64,000 nucleotides of DNA from Brachionus koreanus (taxonomy: Eukaryota; Rotifera; Eurotatoria; Ploima; Brachionidae), in contig PJRA01000005.1 of the NCBI GenBank assembly GCA_016987375.1, positions 1,584,565 to 1,648,564 on the forward strand. Direction: 5' to 3'. Numbering within the stretch: position 1 is the stretch's first letter; every line of letters starts with the position of its first letter. The position numbers were made by a program, and so were the translations under genes. The notes below the pieces were generated by a model, which was not told the origin of the DNA, searched no databases, and worked only from the letters and a program-made list of their open reading frames with translations. Positions 39,585 to 50,317 of the stretch are shown one piece after another.

Positions 39585-40024
39585 TAAAAATGCCTAGCAA
39601 ATAGCCTCGGTTTTTCTTGATCAGTAAACAACGACCAGATACAAGACCATATGGCATAAACTTGAGGAAAATGTTTAGGAGCAATGTCAAATGTGCCGTC
39701 AACATAAATTGTTTTTTTCTAGTTTTTTTTTTAAATTATTTTCTGTGGTGAAAATAAAAAAACACCAGAATCATAGTAAAAAAATAAGGTTGAATTTACT
39801 CATATATTTTCTCCAATACATTTGTTATAATTATATCAAGAAGCAGTACATTTATTAACTATGCCTTGCCAATTAACTTTTCCTTGCTTAGATGTTTTAC
39901 CATTTTGGCGGTAAAATTGCCTATCGCAGTGTAATTGCGGTTTCCCTTTTTGTGAAAAAGTAATAAAACCTTGATTAAAACCGATATTTCATAGACCATC
40001 TATCAAATCTTCAATTAAAGCCAT
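39585..40024 (-). pseudogene. Dead FLYWCH / MULE transposase
   Basis: On the minus strand, 40024 downward encodes, after one stop, G-F-I-T-F-S-Q-K-G-K-P-Q-L-H-C, F-Y-R-Q-N-G-K-T and V-N-W-Q-G, a degenerate FLYWCH zinc finger (S-x-K-G-x-P-x-L...Y...W). About 150 bp further on, 39711-39585 reads YVDGTFDIAPKHFPQVYAI, the first catalytic-Asp block of MULE transposases (D-G-T-F-x-x-A-P). FLYWCH followed by MULE is a known arrangement in animal Mutator-like elements. It is broken by stops, lacks the later catalytic blocks and ends at the piggyBac-type MITE. Confidence 0.75.
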
Positions 40025-40398
40025 AATAATAAATTAAATGCTAATTGAAATATACAAATTTTTTGTGTTTATTTTTGTTTTAGCTATTTTAAATTTAGTT
40101 ATTTTAATACAGTGCCCATTTAAACTACAGAGTCGAAACTACATTTGCTTTGATTCTACTCAAATAGTATGACTTTTGTTTAGTTGCCGTTTTTCTGGAC
40201 TAACTTCTCTCATTTTATGATGAGCACTTAAGAAGGCTACATTTTATCTAAACTATAAATATTATATTGATTAAACGTCAATAAAAAATGACTAGCATTT
40301 TCATAGAAAAGAGTTTTAAAGCCTCAATGCATAAATATCAATAATAAAAGGATAAAAAAAGAAAATTTATTTACAAATTTAATTTAATAAAAATAATT

Positions 40399-40980
40399 TT
40401 AATGAATATTTTTTCGTTTTTTTGATTTTTTTTTAGAACGAAACTTGATTGACTCGTCGGATTTTATTGAAGAATTATCCGTCAAATTGTCCGATTTTGA
40501 CAAATCCTCATTGCTCTTATGCCTTTTGGATTTTTTTTTCTTTTTTCTCGATTTACTGGTTTCTTCTTTTTTTTCTTTTTTTGTTCGTTCATTAATCAAA
40601 TCCAAACTATCATCGATTGATAGCTTTTTTTTTTCACATGAGACAGGCTTGTAATCTGGATACAATTCATTGAAACCACTATGACCCCATTTTTCACTAT
40701 TAGATTCTTTGGCTGATTTGTACAGAGCTAAAATAGCTTTTAAATCGTCTAGTTCTTCCGCAGAACGGCTTGATTTTGGCACATCTTTTTTTATTTCATC
40801 ATCTGAAGGCGACGGAGATCTCGTCCGGGGCATTTTTTCTTGTGATTTGTGCCTTTTTTTTCGTTTTCCACTAACAGAAGATTCTCGCTTTTTCCACATT
40901 TCTTGTTCTTCGAGATATTTATTGTGAGAAACAGCTTGTTGTATAAACCCATTTAATACTTGCTTGTTTAGTCGCTGCAT
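40399..40980 (-). CDS. NKAPD1: NKAPD1-like nuclear protein (C11orf57 homologue)
   Basis: Single coding exon, 193 residues, highly basic. Two blocks match the poorly characterised animal family NKAPD1: an N-terminal stretch with SHNKYLEEQEMWKKRE (human has a H-N-K-x-x-E-E-x-x-M-W-K-x-R-E run) and the core WGHSGFNELYPDYK (human W-G-H-S-G-Y-K-E-L-Y-P). The rest is Lys/Ser-rich low-complexity sequence with R-T-R-S-P-S-P-S-like repeats and several nuclear-localisation-like basic runs, suggesting a nuclear RNA- or chromatin-related role that is not established. The ATG directly follows a TTTTAG, so a 5' UTR intron is likely. GTF2H5 ends 177 bp upstream on the same strand. Confidence 0.85.
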   Translation of the reverse strand: MQRLNKQVLNGFIQQAVSHNKYLEEQEMWKKRESSVSGKRKKRHKSQEKMPRTRSPSPSDDEIKKDVPKSSRSAEELDDLKAILALYKSAKESNSEKWGHSGFNELYPDYKPVSCEKKKLSIDDSLDLINERTKKEKKEETSKSRKKKKKSKRHKSNEDLSKSDNLTDNSSIKSDESIKFRSKKKSKKRKNIH

Positions 40981-41157
40981 CTAAAATAAAAATTGAAAAT
41001 CTACTTTCAATTCATTATCAAAAGTATGCCGCGATTACGCAGCAAAGTTAGGAAATTAATTTTTTTTTAGAAAAAATTTATTAAAATAAAAATTTAAATT
41101 GAATTTTAAACTCGTTCAACTCAATTAAATAACAAAAAATTTAACTTAGAACTGTTT

Positions 41158-41424
41158 TTATTTATCAGGAACATAAGTGTGTTTGTCCATGAGATCGTCA
41201 ATTTTTTCCTTTAGTCTTTCAACAGAATCAGAATCAATAAGAAGGTGAGTATCGTCTAGATCTTCCAATACAAATTTTCCACCAACTTCACCTATGTCAT
41301 CCAAATAAAGTAAAAATTGCTTCATTGTTGAATCACTTATTTTTTTATTGTTTAAAAAATAATTACACCAACCATTTGTCAAAATTTACCACTCGACTAG
41401 AGTTCCTTTCACAACTTTTACCAT
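41158..41424 (-). CDS. GTF2H5: TFIIH subunit 5 (TTDA/TFB5)
   Basis: Smallest TFIIH core subunit; it stabilises p52 and stimulates XPB during nucleotide excision repair. Two exons, 41424-41390 and 41335-41158, join in phase across a 54-bp intron to give 70 residues (human 71). The N-terminus M-V-K-V-V-K-G-T-L-V-E-C matches the human M-V-N-V-L-K-G-V-L-I-E-C. The core has TMKQFLLYLDD and FVLEDLDDTHLLI, and the end has L-M-D-K-H. It starts 202 bp from, and divergent to, the TMEM186/TMEM70-family gene, implying a shared promoter. Confidence 0.95.
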
Positions 41425-41626
41425 TGTTTAAGAATTGAATAATTTCTATGAAATATTTGTTTCCAATTTAAATCATGCATTTAACTTGATACATTTATTT
41501 AATTATAAAAAAAAAATAAACTTAAAAATTTCCAATCTAACTTTACTTTGGTATCTGTTTAAAGCCATTTAAAGTTATAAAAAAATTGAAATTCACAAAT
41601 TTTTACCATTTTAATAATTTTTTAAA

Positions 41627-42525
41627 ATGTTTATTCATTCATTGAATATAGGTTCAAAATTTAAAGTAGATTTAGTTTTTTAATTTAATTGATTCAATAT
41701 TAATCTATTAAGTCTCAAATCAAGCTTTCTGTTTTATTGAATTCCAAAAGCAATCAGTGTTTGCGGCTATTTCGAACATCTTCGAAGAGGAAAAGTATTT
41801 CAGACCCGTTTCAACCGAATAAACAAAATGCTAACAAGGACATTGAAGAATTTATATCCAAAAAGAAAGCATCTGGGGGATCTTTAGCCGACAAAATTAA
41901 AGTGAGAGATGATAACCTATTAGGCCGATTTGTAAAGAGAATGTTCAGCCCAACACCATTGAATATTCAAATAAGACAAAAATTCAATTTAAACGAAAAC
42001 TATCGAATGATTTACATAATAGATAGTGAACGCACATTTATGATTATTCATAATATTATAAACTCTACTCTACCTATATTTGCACTTTTAATTGGAGTAT
42101 ATTTCATAGCAGAGCTTAGCGGCGATTCTTTGCTTCCTAAATCAGTTGAAGATCCTTTTATTTTTTTGTTTTTTTTATCGATTTGGTTCAGTTTTGCGTA
42201 TTTTTTGGCCACTAGAATTCAATCTACCACAATTTTTCGAATTTATTACAACCAAAAAGAAGACAAATTTGCATTTATTAAAATGAAAGGTTTTCTCAAA
42301 TTCGAAAAAGAAGATTTTGTCAGGCAAAATGTTGTGATAAGAGCTGTTGCTACTAATCAAAGTGAATTTTTAAAAAATTTGACAAAAAATCTTGGCAATC
42401 TGTATATAAATAATCGTCTGAGAAATGTTGATTTTAGACTATTTTCTTCTAATGATGTAATACAAAAAATGGTCGGTAAAAAGCAGTTTGACATATTGAG
42501 AAATAAGTCAATAATTAAAGATTGA
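41627..42525 (+). CDS. TMEM186/TMEM70-family mitochondrial membrane protein
   Basis: Likely inner-membrane protein of the TMEM70/TMEM186/TMEM223 family, whose members assist complex I or ATP synthase assembly. The main exon is 41713-42525. It has no in-frame ATG near its start, so I propose a first exon at 41627-41665 (M-F-I-H-S-L-N), which joins in phase across a 47-bp intron; total about 283 residues. The N-terminal part is basic and low in acid, consistent with a presequence. NYRMIYIIDSERTF lines up with the conserved Y-R-F-D-x-I-R-T-F of TMEM186. Two hydrophobic segments follow (about residues 125-145 and 157-180), and Y-F-L-A-T-R-I begins the matrix-side C-domain. Family call moderate, first exon tentative. 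Confidence 0.6.
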
Positions 42526-42894
42526 TTTAAATGTGCCAATGCTTAAATAAATTATATTTTAATATTTTAATATTTAATGTATAATTGAGGATAAATATCA
42601 AAATGTTTTGAATTAAATTTATTTTAGATTATCAGATTGCACATTATTTTCCATTTCTGATAAAAAAATTCAATAAATGAAAAAAACAATAAGATTTTTT
42701 TAGTTTTATTATTTTATTCTTTAAAATACAATGGTATCTAAATATTTTATTTTTAGCTTTTTTATTATATTATATTTTGTTGAGTCATAAAAATTTGCGT
42801 TTTTTAAAGGCTTTTTTAAAATGATTTGACTAGCTCTTTGTTTATTTAAAACTTAAAAAATATTTTAAAAGAAAAATTTATATAAATTTTGAAA

Positions 42895-43090
42895 TTTTGG
42901 TCTTAGCGAACCGATACAAATCGCGGACGGTTTTTTGCGGTCAGTCTCGACCGGTCTCTCAAACGGTCTCAAATTTTGGCCGCCAATAAAAACAGCCAAC
43001 CATAAACGGGCGGCCATAAGTACGGCCACTAATTTTGCGGATAGTAATTTGGAAGATCTCCAAAACGGTCTAAATTTTTGTTCGAAATAA
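42895..43090. mobile_element. hAT-like MITE family B, degraded copy
   Basis: GC-rich patch with CG-rich words (GCGGTCAGTCTCGACCGGTC, TTTTGGCCGCC, CGGGCGGCC) shared with the elements at 32484-32889 and 48236-48429. The terminal TAGTGT ends are not clear here, so boundaries are approximate. Non-coding. Confidence 0.55.
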
Positions 43091-43478
43091 AGATTTTTAA
43101 ATTTTAGTTATTCAATTAACTATCTATTATTAAAAATTTGAAAAAAATTAAAATCAAAGACAATTTGAATTAATTTAATTTTTAATAATTTTTTATTTAA
43201 TTATTTAGTTTATTTTTCAATTTTTTTTTCTTAAGTAAATTTGAAACAGCAAATTGAAATATCTTGAACGCTAAAATTTAATTGTTTAGTGCCAAAAATA
43301 TGGCATATAATTATTACCTGTGTCTATATTATGCAAAAAAAAACAATAATACTGAAATTCGAACAAATTATTTTAATTAATGTTATTTCTTAGAAAAAAG
43401 TAACACAAATAACTAATTAGATCAAAAAATTAAAAATATAATCAAAATATATTTATTTAATACTAAAAAATACTCAAT

Positions 43479-44041
43479 TTATTTTTTTTCGTTTTTTGAT
43501 CCGGCTGGTCTTCCGTGCTTATTTTTCGATAATTTTTCAATAAGTTCAACTCTAATTTTTTTCGCTAATGGCTCGGCTATCTCTTTTGTCTCAGAATCAT
43601 CGTAAATACTGAAGGGTATTTCATTGATTGCTTGAGTTTCATTTGGCTGTTTTGTCAATGCCTTTGTTGTAATATTAGGACGACCTGGACGTCCTTTTCT
43701 TTCAAGAGGAATGTTCATTGCAATTTCTTTGAAGTTACAGAGTTCTTGTGCTCATGATTTTTTTAGTCATTTCTATCATTACTGCATCGTTGCTTTTCAA
43801 ATAGGGGACAATTTATACATTGATACCATATTACATTTGCTTGCAATGTTTCGGTCGCTCTTTTTATAGTCCAGATGTTTCCTTCAAATTCTCGATCTAG
43901 GCATTTTTTTGCATTCTCCTAAGAAAGAAAACTACAGAAAGGAAAATAAGTTTTACCTTTTCCTCTAGTTTCTCTCTTTGAATTAGGTACAAAAACCTGA
44001 TCTTGAGAAATGTTATTGGGGATTTCTTCGATTATGGACAT
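43479..44041 (-). pseudogene. Decayed zinc-finger / AT-hook ORF, probably a transposon remnant
   Basis: On the minus strand, an ATG at 44041 opens a short acidic start (M-S-I-I-E-E-I). A later frame reads R-E-F-E-G-N-I-W-T-I-K-R-A-T-E and V-I-W-Y-Q-C-I-N-C, then K-Q-R-C, which resembles FLYWCH-type fingers at the start of MULE-like proteins. After a stop and frame change, an 80-codon frame (43718-43479) carries two AT-hook-like cores, E-R-K-G-R-P-G-R-P and K-H-G-R-P-A-G-S-K. Phases do not fit a clean splice model, so I treat it as a broken relic; a diverged host gene is less likely. Confidence 0.4.
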
Positions 44042-44239
44042 TTTTTTTTAATTTGAAAATGAATTTAGGGTAGAAGCTTACATTTGAATATATATGGTGA
44101 AGAGTAAATTTTTATTATTATTATTTATTAAGTTCAAACCTCATAGGCAAAAAATAAAAAACATAAATTCCAATTCAGTATTGCGAATCTGAAAGAAAAA
44201 CCTCGCACCAAGGCTTTCCAGATCATATTTGGTTACGCC

Positions 44240-44510
44240 TAAAAGAACAATGTTAGGACAAATTTACCAAATAATACAAAGAAGGAGAGCTATAAATAAA
44301 AAGCATTCTGAGAGGCGTCTTCTTAAAATTAAGAACAAAAGCTTCAGCACAGGCAGCTAAACAGCCCAGGCAAAATCGTTGTTTTCTTAATTCAATTTAA
44401 AAAAATATATCTATATATGAAGTAATTCACAGACATAGTACTGTAAACAACGGTGTATGTCATTAATTGTACCATTTGTATCTATTTAATAAACTAAACT
44501 AAACTAAACT
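44240..44510 (+). repeat. Repeat family A, + orientation copy
   Basis: Sense-strand copy ending in AATAAACTAAACTAAACTAA, the clearest view of the TAAAC tail (about four units). It matches the reverse complement of 110-402 and 26318-26609 over most of its length, including GTAATTCACAGACA and GGTGTATGTCATTAATT. It lies just downstream of the TMC gene's 3' end. Confidence 0.75.
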
Positions 44511-44821
44511 ATTATTGTTGAAAGATTAGAAAACAGTCGCAAAGAAAAATCAATATCTTTCGAAACAATATTTTTTTTGATGAAGATATTTTTATTAGAT
44601 TTTTATTAATTTTAAAACCAAATTTTCTAAAGTTTATTTGAAAAAAAAATTTTTAAGTTTGATTTTAAGCATATTTTTAAATATTAACTCGATTTGATCT
44701 GAAGAGAAAAGAAACACTTGTATTTTTCACTTCATTTATCAAGTAACTTTGATTTTCGATTGAAGAATTCAATTTTAAACGTTGAATTTTTTCTTTTTCC
44801 TTAAAAAAAAACATTTAAAAA

Positions 44822-47325
44822 TTAACATTTTAAAATGAAACATACAAATAAAACTTCATGCTTAAGTGCATGTATTGATTTTTTGTATCCACTAAAAATT
44901 AAAATCATTGAATAAGCTAAAACACTTAAAAAAATTTTATTAAGTTTTTTTTACTACAATAAGTAAAATCTCACCCTAGTAAAAAGAGTATAAATGTATA
45001 AAAGCCCGGCGAAAATATTAGTTTAAAGGCAAATCCAAGAGAATTTATGAATAAAATTAGATAGGATTCAGGTTTTGGAAAATTTTCATTATTAAAAGGA
45101 CCATATTTTTTAGATGATTCAAATCTAGTAATAATCATTTTTAATTTTTTAAAATGATTTAAATTAAGAGTTTTACTCAAAAATAACAGAAATTATTATC
45201 CAAAGTGCAAAACAAAAACTAATTAGGGTCATTATTAGGACGATGGTTTCATTATATAACATTTTGTCCGATTTTTTTGAAGGCCTCAAAAACTTTCTCA
45301 CTAAAATCTTTTGCAAACTTGAGAAAATTTTGCAAACTAGACTTTTAACTTACCAATCTAAATAAGAACACCAAAAAAGAAAAAATGAAGAATATGATTC
45401 CAAAATAAGGTGAAAAATAGAGTCCAATCCAAAACAAAAATTGAGAAATCAATACGTTTATGCTGTAATAAGAACTGTTAAAATAAATTTCTTTTGATGA
45501 AAATTTTTTGTTGATTATCAAGCTAAAATATATATTTAGAATAAAAGCATTTTAAGATTTCTATGAATCGATTACAAATAAATCATCATGGCAAAAAAGT
45601 CTAAAAGAGATGAAACAAAATTAAAAGCAAATAAAATATATATTTGCTTTCCGATTTCGTCTTCCCAACCCTTTTAATTAAAAATATATAATCTTTAATT
45701 TTAAGAGAGAATTTATGGACCTCTGGTCTATTAGATATTAAATAACCAGCAATTAGAACCACTAAACCAAACTGGACTGTGTACATTCTTAAAAGAAAAA
45801 AATTTATTTCTTAAAAAAAATGTCTTAAAAATCTTAGAACAAATAAAGTAGTTTAAATTCAGACAACAAATTTTTCAATTCTCAAATTATTTTTAAATAA
45901 GTGATAAAATTTCGATTTTGATACTTTTTGTTGTAAAATTTTTAAGACCAAAATGTAACTAGAAAATCAAAAAAAAAAAAAACCTTATTAAATTTATACG
46001 TGTTTCGAACCATTTAGGTGAGTTTTCAATTTTCGTTAGGAATTTGCAGATGAAACGTGTAAAATAATTAAAAACGGTCAAAAATGAAGCTAATATAAGT
46101 CTTTTTTGGTGAACAAATTCCCCAATTTTCTTTCAATAATTTTTTGTTAATTTAAAAAACTAATTGAAATTAATGAGCTTACATTGAAATATCTAATTAA
46201 TATAAGATAAGACATTCCATAAAAAAAACCAACTAGCAGAATAAAAAAAGTAAAATTTATAAAAATGACTCGTTTTATTTTAAGTTTTTTTTTTGAACGA
46301 CCTTTGGCAGTCTAAAAACAATAAAGCTGTTTTAAAATTTTTTTCTCAAATTTTATAATTAACTTGCATTTAAATTATTGACTATTTGTTTTTTTCTTTC
46401 TTCGATTAATTTTTTGTTGCTTGAATAGAATGGCCATGAACAAAAAATAGCAGATGAGAAAGCATTTGAATTCTGGATGTGAATAGTGCTAATGTATAAA
46501 TTACTAATAGACTTAATTACTCTTTAAAAAAATCCAAATCAATGAATTATGAATTATAGAAATATTCATTACGTGTTTCCTATGACTAATATCCACACAA
46601 GAAGAAATGTTATTAAACCTAAAAGATAAGCATTTTGCATATTATAATTCAGTTTGTAGCCAAAGTCATCTTTTGAACTAGCAGGAAAGCATCCATATAG
46701 AACAATATTCAAAAATTCAATATCCTTAATTAATAAATGCATATATATTTTTAACTTAAATAATTTTCGATATTTACTTTTATTAAAAAGGTATAGTTTA
46801 AATCCTCGAATTCAGCTAGACTGTTGATACAATAAGAGTTTTTTTCTATTGAAGAGCCATTGAATATTGAATTGGTGAGTGGATAATTCTCGACCCAATA
46901 GATAATGTGAGGTATGCAGACAAAACAGAAAATTATAGGTAAATATGTAATTAATGTCCATGTTAAAAGCCAATCGGAATAAAAAAAATAGAATGCAGCT
47001 TCACGGCCAAGATTTCTTTGAACCGAATTAGAAAACTTTCTGAAAAAACTTGCCAAACTACTCTCTAGATTTTTTGGCTTCGATAAAACTATTTCTGAAA
47101 TCTTAGAAATATGAAAAATAAATTTTTGGTTTAAACTATTTAAATTACTTTATTAAACGAATTTATTTCAAGAAGCTTATTGAGTTTGGCTTTGTTTTGT
47201 CGATAAATTTGACGTTTTTCATTTAGATTAATCGCTTGATTTCTTATGAACTCTACTGCTTTGTTATAGCTATCAATTTTTTTGAAATCTTTATCAAATT
47301 TTCTAACATTAAATTTTTCATTCAT
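44822..47325 (-). CDS. Transmembrane channel-like (TMC) family protein
   Basis: TMC proteins are ten-helix membrane proteins related to TMEM16; TMC1/2 form mechanotransduction channels. Twelve exons join in phase: 47325-47149, 47101-46778, 46724-46573, 46521-46368, 46311-46183, 46129-45984, 45787-45721, 45670-45576, 45522-45350, 45300-45177, 45124-44975 and 44891-44822; 586 residues, short for the family. Hallmarks in order: WLLTWTLITYLPIIFC (helix 1), SNAFSSAIFCSWPF, G-W-E-D-E-I-G-K-Q-I-Y (the W-E-T-x-x-G-Q-E-x-Y motif of TMCs), FLFWIGLYFSPYFGIIFF (the Q-T-L-x-W-I-G-x-F-F-S-P block), F-L-R-P-S and KKYGPFNNE (the C-G-P-F-R loop, Cys replaced by Tyr). The fourth intron uses a GC donor (AAT|GCAAGT), the only choice that keeps frame. 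The N-terminal start is the first in-frame ATG; an upstream exon is possible. Which TMC subtype it is cannot be told. Confidence 0.88.
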
Positions 47326-47739
47326 TTTAAAATGAATGTAAATTTTCAAAATTTGTTAAATATTAAAAGAATATTATAAGAAATTTGTTAAATATTATAA
47401 AAAAGCATGAAAGAAAATTATTTTTAATTGAAAGTTATAAAAAGGCATATAAAAATTTAACTGATAAATTGTGTTATCAGGTTTTATTAATCATTTTAAT
47501 TATAGGCTTTTAAAGTTTTTTTTAGACGTTAAGCTCATGAATAGAGCTTTTTTTATTATAATAATAATAGAATAGAAGTTAAATATTTTTTAAAAGCAAT
47601 GTGTAATAGACCCTTTATTTCTTTTGATTAGTTTAGAACAACGACAATTGAGGGTAGATTTAATAGGGATCATTTAAATAATAAATTGATTTGAGAAGGT
47701 AAATTTTGTAAAAAGAACAAATTGTGCCAAAAGCTTATT
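47326..47739. other. Intergenic between TMC and mariner relic
   Basis: AT-rich sequence with no recognised feature; holds the presumed TMC promoter. Confidence 0.4.
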
Positions 47740-48733
47740 ACTTTCTTGGCTTTCTTCACCTTATTTCCTGGAACTTCTAACTTGTTAACAAGTTTTTGGA
47801 TGTACTCAACTTCACAACCTTCTTCGCTATCAAAAAATCGTCGCCGGAATTGAAACATTCAACCTTTTTTTTTATTTCTATGCCTATAGTTGCCATGATT
47901 AATACAGCATTCTCATCCTTATGAGTCATCCCATAAGCAATCTTGGATTAGTTCCTTTGAGGTATCTAAAAAGAAGAAAAAGTTCGAGGAGGTTGGTCTT
48001 GTGAATTGCTAAGCTAATCAACAAATGTGCTAAGAGTTTTTAAAGTGACCTTCTGATTATTATTTTCTAAAGTCGAAAAACTAAAAAAACAGCACTACAT
48101 TTTCATTAAAGCATTCTCTATTCATGGCTAGCTGAGCTGGTTGAGAGGGGTCCAACCATTGATTTCTGTCACCATAATTTTGAAAGTAGATCAACTTCTC
48201 ATCAAAAGTAATGATCCGTCTGAAAAACGGCAAACTAGGATGCGATCGGTCATTTAGCCGGTCACAAGATCTTTTTTGATTAAAAAAATAACTCTAGTTA
48301 AAAGCATTTTATTTTAAGAAAAAATATTTTTAAAATTTTAATCAAAAATATTTGGCCGCCCGTTTATGGTTCGCCATAATTTTGGGCAGTCTGAAATTGA
48401 GACCGCTTCGCAGACCGCATCGAACACTACTCTTCATCTTTAAGATTTATTAAGTAGTTTTCTACAGATTTCATCGTCGATTGTGATTTGAAATGGTCAT
48501 TTGATAATTGGCGAGTACTAAGCTTGGAATTACTAGCTCTCAACAGCCGGAAGCAGAGCATTCTGATCTAGAATGGCTGGTAAATCTGACCCTTTTTTCC
48601 TCTGAAAGCTAGTATCACTACTACTGTTAACCCTTCTTACATGCAGCACATTTTCACCTTCCACTTTACATATTTCATGAGATACTGTTGATGATGATAA
48701 GCCTTTTTTCCAATAATGACGTAATAGTACCAC
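47740..48733 (-). mobile_element. Dead mariner transposon, interrupted
   Basis: Reading the minus strand from 48733: L-L-R-H-Y-W-K-K-G-L-S, E-I-C-K-V-E-G-E-N-V-L, then D-T-S-F-Q-R-K-K-G-S and A-I-L-D-Q-N-A-L-L, which is the mariner N-terminal helix-turn-helix half with the usual W-F-x-R-F stretch deleted. S-T-R-Q-L-S follows. After an inserted MITE (48236-48429) comes R-R-I-I-T-F-D-E-K-L-I, the first catalytic-Asp block, then N-Q-W-L-D-P-S-Q-P-A. Near 47840-47760 the C-terminal F-F-D-S-E-E-type block appears. The second catalytic region is missing and stops abound. Terminal repeats were not located. Confidence 0.8.
48236..48429. mobile_element. hAT-like MITE family B nested in the mariner relic
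   Basis: A 194-bp insert whose right end reads, reversed, TAGTGTTCGATGCGGTC and whose left end reads TAGGATGCGATCGGTC (a few bases lost). It contains TTTGGCCGCCCGTTTATGG, shared with the other family B copies. It splits the mariner coding region between its DNA-binding and catalytic parts, so it arrived after the mariner. No matching flanking octamers remain. Confidence 0.7.
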
Positions 48734-50317
48734 AATTTTAATTTAAAGTTTTCATTTTATAAAGATTTTTAGGATTAAATAAACGAAAATTTTAGAAATG
48801 TAATTTTAAAAAGCATTCAATTCTGTTTATTTAAACATATAAAATAAATTAGAGTTTTAGAATTACAAAGGATGCTAAAATTATAATTATAATGCATTTT
48901 AAAAAAACGTAAAATTTTATGACCTAACTTTTATAATAGCTTTAGCATCATTTTGTTTCAATAAATTATTTAATTGCAGCACTATGTAAAATAGTTAAAT
49001 AACGTATTTGCCAGTTTTCCTTCTTATTTTTTTGCTACCTTTATTCTTCCCCTTATAGAAAATTCAAAATATTTCAATTTTAGTTAAAAATTTTTAAAAA
49101 AATTGATATGAATTTTTATTTTTTTATTTTTTAATTAAAAAGAGCATTGCTTTAAAATTAGTGAAAAAAATTTATGAATTCAAATTTTCTTTTTTAAGTA
49201 ATTTATTATTTTAACGTATTTTTTATCACAAACAAGATAAAATAAAAAAGAGAAGATATTATTTTATGAAATAAAGAAGACAAAAACCTTTTTTTTTAAA
49301 AAATTTATAAGATTTAATTAATTGTTAAAAATTAACGTCTAAATAAAAAAGTTTACTAAAATAACTTAAAAAATAGAAAAACTATTAAACAATTATTTTA
49401 TTTAATTTAATGCTATTGCGAATAATTAAATTAGTAATCAGCTTAAAACGTGTTTGAATAATAATCAAAACCACATATTTTTAATCTTTCAATTTAATAA
49501 ATTATAAAAATTTAAATTTCTAAATAAAAGAATGTTTTGTCCCAGGCAAACTTCGTAATTAATTTATTTTACATAATTTAGCAATGTCTAGACTTGATTT
49601 TTATTTACTTAACTTTAATTTTAAATTTTAGATATTGGCCTAAAAATCACGCATTTAACAGATTGCTTTCACCTTGAAGATTATATGATAACTAATTTAG
49701 CTAAAACACGAGCCGACCTTATGGATGAAAATAAATCAATTTTCCGATAAATTCCATTCAGATTTAGCTCATTATTCGAGACAATATTTAAAAAATCATA
49801 TGATGATGGGACGTCTAAGAGCAAAGTAGAGCGTTTTTTTCCATAAATTATAATATTCAAACAAATTAAGTTCGCAATTTCTAGGCAGCTATTTGCTTTT
49901 AAACATAGAGAGTTGCTTTAATTTAGATTCAAATTATGCCTCTTGGTAATTTATTTGAAATATTTATGTTCATTGCATAGAGAGAAGAGGGGTAAGAGCA
50001 AGTAATGTGGTGTCGACTTGAAATATATATAGCAAATCCTCTATACACAATTTGAAGAAACACAACTAGGCAAAATAGAAAAGAGAGAGAAAAAAATTTC
50101 ATTATAAAAATATACGCATTTTTGTATATTTTTATAAAAACAAAAAAACATAAAAACGAAATTATTTTTTTTCTCCTCTTTTTTTATTTGTTTCCAAGTC
50201 TTAAAAAAAACTCTTTTTGCTGATTGCGGCACATCCCAAGCTTCAAAAGAGTAAGAGAGAAAAAATAGTTTTGTGTTGCTTATGTTGACATCTTGTTGCC
50301 ATAAAAAGTAAAACAAC
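48734..50317. other. Intergenic upstream of NRBF2
   Basis: AT-rich sequence. Near 49631-49750 a + frame is coding-like for about 39 codons (T-D-C-F-H-L-E-D-Y, A-K-T-R-A-D-L-M-D-E-N) and follows a TTTTAG-like acceptor, but no partner exon or family was found. The last few hundred bases include the NRBF2 promoter. Confidence 0.4.

Noticed and set aside
45570..45670. Apparent frameshift in TMC after the W-E-x-x-x-G motif
   Set aside because: On careful re-reading of the bases the frame is continuous (G-K-Q-I-Y-I-L-F-A-F-N-F); the shift was my transcription error.
47670..47858. 62-codon minus frame as a first exon of the TMC gene
   Set aside because: Its content (F-F-D-S-E-E) and position fit the C-terminal part of the mariner relic better, and no splice phase links it to TMC.
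48533..48733. 66-codon minus frame as a host gene
   Set aside because: It is the DNA-binding half of a mariner transposase with an internal deletion.
49631..49750. Coding-like + stretch upstream of NRBF2
   Set aside because: About 39 codons with plausible composition after an acceptor-like site, but no partner exon, start or family; too weak to list as a gene.
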